Source: Blastopirellula retiformator (lineage in GTDB: Bacteria > Planctomycetota > Planctomycetia > Pirellulales > Pirellulaceae). Taken from it: a stretch of 64,000 bases of DNA. The position numbers and the translations under genes are program-made. The stretch covers positions 1,352,082 through 1,416,081 of the forward strand of contig NZ_SJPF01000001.1 of NCBI RefSeq assembly GCF_007859755.1, given 5' to 3'. A model generated the notes under the pieces. It saw nothing but the letters and a program-made list of their open reading frames with translations, ran no database searches and was not told where the DNA came from. Positions 62,614-64,000 of this stretch are shown here, one piece after another. The first letter of the stretch is position 1. Every line of letters begins with the position of its first letter.

Positions 62614-63864
62614 CTAGAACATCGCCGTCTCTTTGCCGCTTCCGTTGACCAACGTGATCTTGCACTTTGGCAGCGCCCCCTTCAGTCGCTTGGCGCCTTC
62701 CTGCGTCACTTGCGGGCCGAGGGTAACTTCGCGCAGCGTCTTGATCTTCGCCAGATCGTCGATCCCAGCGTCCGTGATCGCCGCCGATCCCGCGCTCAGA
62801 TGGGTCAATTTCGACAGCTTGGCCAGTTCGGCCAATGACGCATCGTCAAAGCCTTCCCCAATGGCGAGCGACTTTAGGGAACTGGCCGTTGCAATCGCGG
62901 AGAAGTCCTGGATGCCGCGGACTTTCAGCAGCGACAACTGCGTTAAGTTGGTCAGCTTGTCCATCGCTGGCCAGGCCTCCAGCGGCGGTTCGCATTTCAT
63001 CAAGCCGATATCGAGCGCTTCGAGCGTCTCGGCCGTCGCGAGCGCTTCCACCAACTGGGGCGAGACGCGGACGCCGTCAAACGAAGCTAACTCGCCATGG
63101 TCGATCGCCAGCCGCTCTAGGTTGGTCATCTTGTGCAGCGGCGGCGCCACGTCGGTCGGCGTCTTGGACGACGTGATTCGTAGCGTCTGCAAGTGCGCAA
63201 GTTCGCCAATCGCTTGCCAGGCTCCGGCGTCGGCCCAGCGGGTTTGATACAGGAACAACTCGCGGACCGCAGCCATGTCGGCGATCGCAGCGACGATCTC
63301 CGACGTCATCTCGGCGTCGATCAGCGTCAGTTTTTTCAGGCTGCTGCTGTGCGCCAACGGCGCCAGATGCTCGGCCGTGATTTCGCCCCCGACCAGGGCC
63401 AGGTGACTCAGGCGTTGCGCTTTGGCGATCGCCGCGTAACCGTCGACCGTCAGCGAAGTGCTGTCGAGATCGAGCTCTTCGATCGCCGATCGCCCGATCG
63501 CGGCGGCGTCTTCATCGCCAATCCCCTTGCCGTAGGCGTTCAGGCAAACAGGCGAGTCGAAACTGATGACGCGGCTGACCAACCCGGGCCGCGGTTGATT
63601 CAAAAAGAGCGTCACTTCGTCGAGTTCGGCATACGCGTTGGGACCCAATAGGCCCTCCGTCCAGTGAGGCTCCGCCGGCAAGCCCGGCTCTTCCTCTAGT
63701 TCCGACCTCAACGTCAACGCTCCTCCGCTGGCTTGCAACTCGCTCCGGACGCTTTCAAACCGAACGGAACGGAGTCGGTAGTAGCTGACGTAGGCCAGGA
63801 CGACGGCGAATAGAGTCACCACGGCCATCAGGGCCAGCAGCGAGAAGCGGAAGATGCGTTTCAT
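62614..63864 (-). CDS. Membrane-anchored leucine-rich-repeat protein
   Basis: A 416-residue protein. An N-terminal signal anchor (about residues 7-27, LLALMAVVTLFAVVLAYVSY) is followed by a short loop and about ten irregular leucine-rich repeats from residue 125 to the end (e.g. LSHLALVGGEITAEHLAPLA, LKKLTLIDAEMTSEIVAAIA, LTHLSAGSAAITDAGIDDLA). LRRs mediate protein binding; the partner is not suggested by context. Convergent with the sulfatase with about 90 bp between. Confidence 0.87.
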   Translation of the reverse strand: MKRIFRFSLLALMAVVTLFAVVLAYVSYYRLRSVRFESVRSELQASGGALTLRSELEEEPGLPAEPHWTEGLLGPNAYAELDEVTLFLNQPRPGLVSRVISFDSPVCLNAYGKGIGDEDAAAIGRSAIEELDLDSTSLTVDGYAAIAKAQRLSHLALVGGEITAEHLAPLAHSSSLKKLTLIDAEMTSEIVAAIADMAAVRELFLYQTRWADAGAWQAIGELAHLQTLRITSSKTPTDVAPPLHKMTNLERLAIDHGELASFDGVRVSPQLVEALATAETLEALDIGLMKCEPPLEAWPAMDKLTNLTQLSLLKVRGIQDFSAIATASSLKSLAIGEGFDDASLAELAKLSKLTHLSAGSAAITDAGIDDLAKIKTLREVTLGPQVTQEGAKRLKGALPKCKITLVNGSGKETAMF

Positions 63865-63964
63865 AGGAGACGAGCAGGTCGGGGCCGATTGTCAGAAAAG
63901 CGAGCTTGATTGTACCTCCCCCCGTAGGCCATGGCGAATGACAAAGCAAATTGGGCAAGAGTCA

Positions 63965-64000
63965 AAAAAGGCCGCCGAGTTCGCCCCGGCTGCCTTTGGG
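63965..64000 (-). terminator. Terminator of a gene beyond the right edge
   Basis: On the minus strand AAAGGCAGCCGG, a short loop and CTCGGCGGCC form an imperfect stem followed by TTTTTTGAC. It would belong to a minus-strand gene starting outside this window. Confidence 0.5.

Overview
The window is a stretch of high-GC bacterial chromosome that reads as a planctomycete, most likely Pirellulaceae (Blastopirellula/Rhodopirellula-like). The lineage markers are DUF1559 prepilin-like proteins paired with small lipoproteins, three exported sulfatases, a PVC-type cytochrome c/beta-propeller protein, a lysine-rich histone-H1-like protein and many short palindromic intergenic elements. The assignment rests on gene content only. 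I saw no tRNA, rRNA or CRISPR array.

Layout. 1-4.1 kb: flagellar export gate operon fliO-fliP-fliQ-fliR-flhB, followed by a small RNA-ligase-family protein. 5-8.2 kb: a large GH63-like glycosidase with a small membrane protein. 8.2-12.5 kb: an SRPBCC gene remnant and two convergent sulfatases among mobile repeats. 12.6-17 kb: a secreted esterase, a small zinc-ribbon-like protein, a 7Fe-type ferredoxin and an ECF-like sigma factor. 17-25.6 kb: ilvD, a DUF486 membrane protein bracketed by two inverted-repeat elements, a VIT/von Willebrand A protein and a 980-residue haem-binding dehydrogenase-like protein. 25.6-28.7 kb: a LysR regulator divergent from a sulfite reductase. 28.8-36.8 kb: PEGA lipoprotein, PP2C phosphatase, LptF/G-type permease, histidine kinase plus sigma-54 response regulator, and lexA with a readable promoter. 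37-46 kb: Flp pilin, small secreted proteins, a PstS-like binding protein, a NagB/PIG-L fusion, a PhyH dioxygenase, purB and two related secreted proteins. 46.4-51.3 kb: two complete DUF1559+lipoprotein modules and a third broken by an IS5-family fragment. 51.6-57.8 kb: fabH, pyrB with a degenerate dihydroorotase gene, a NYN-domain protein, the H1-like protein and a TPR lipoprotein. 58-64 kb: DUF4261 protein, unknowns, a small YjfB-like motility protein, a DEDDh exonuclease, a third sulfatase and an LRR protein.

The most striking structure is the population of small non-autonomous elements. One 149-bp family occurs four times, three full length and one with a 34-bp internal deletion. Each copy has imperfect terminal inverted repeats, two internal hairpins and a 4-bp CTAN direct repeat at its borders. 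Copies of this family, of a second family (TAGAGCG ends) and an IS5-family end repeatedly coincide with stop codons of neighbouring genes. On the gene side, the points most worth checking are the dihydroorotase behind pyrB, which has lost several metal-ligand positions, an FlhB with NPTE in place of NPTH, and a response regulator whose best Shine-Dalgarno sequence points at an AUC codon.
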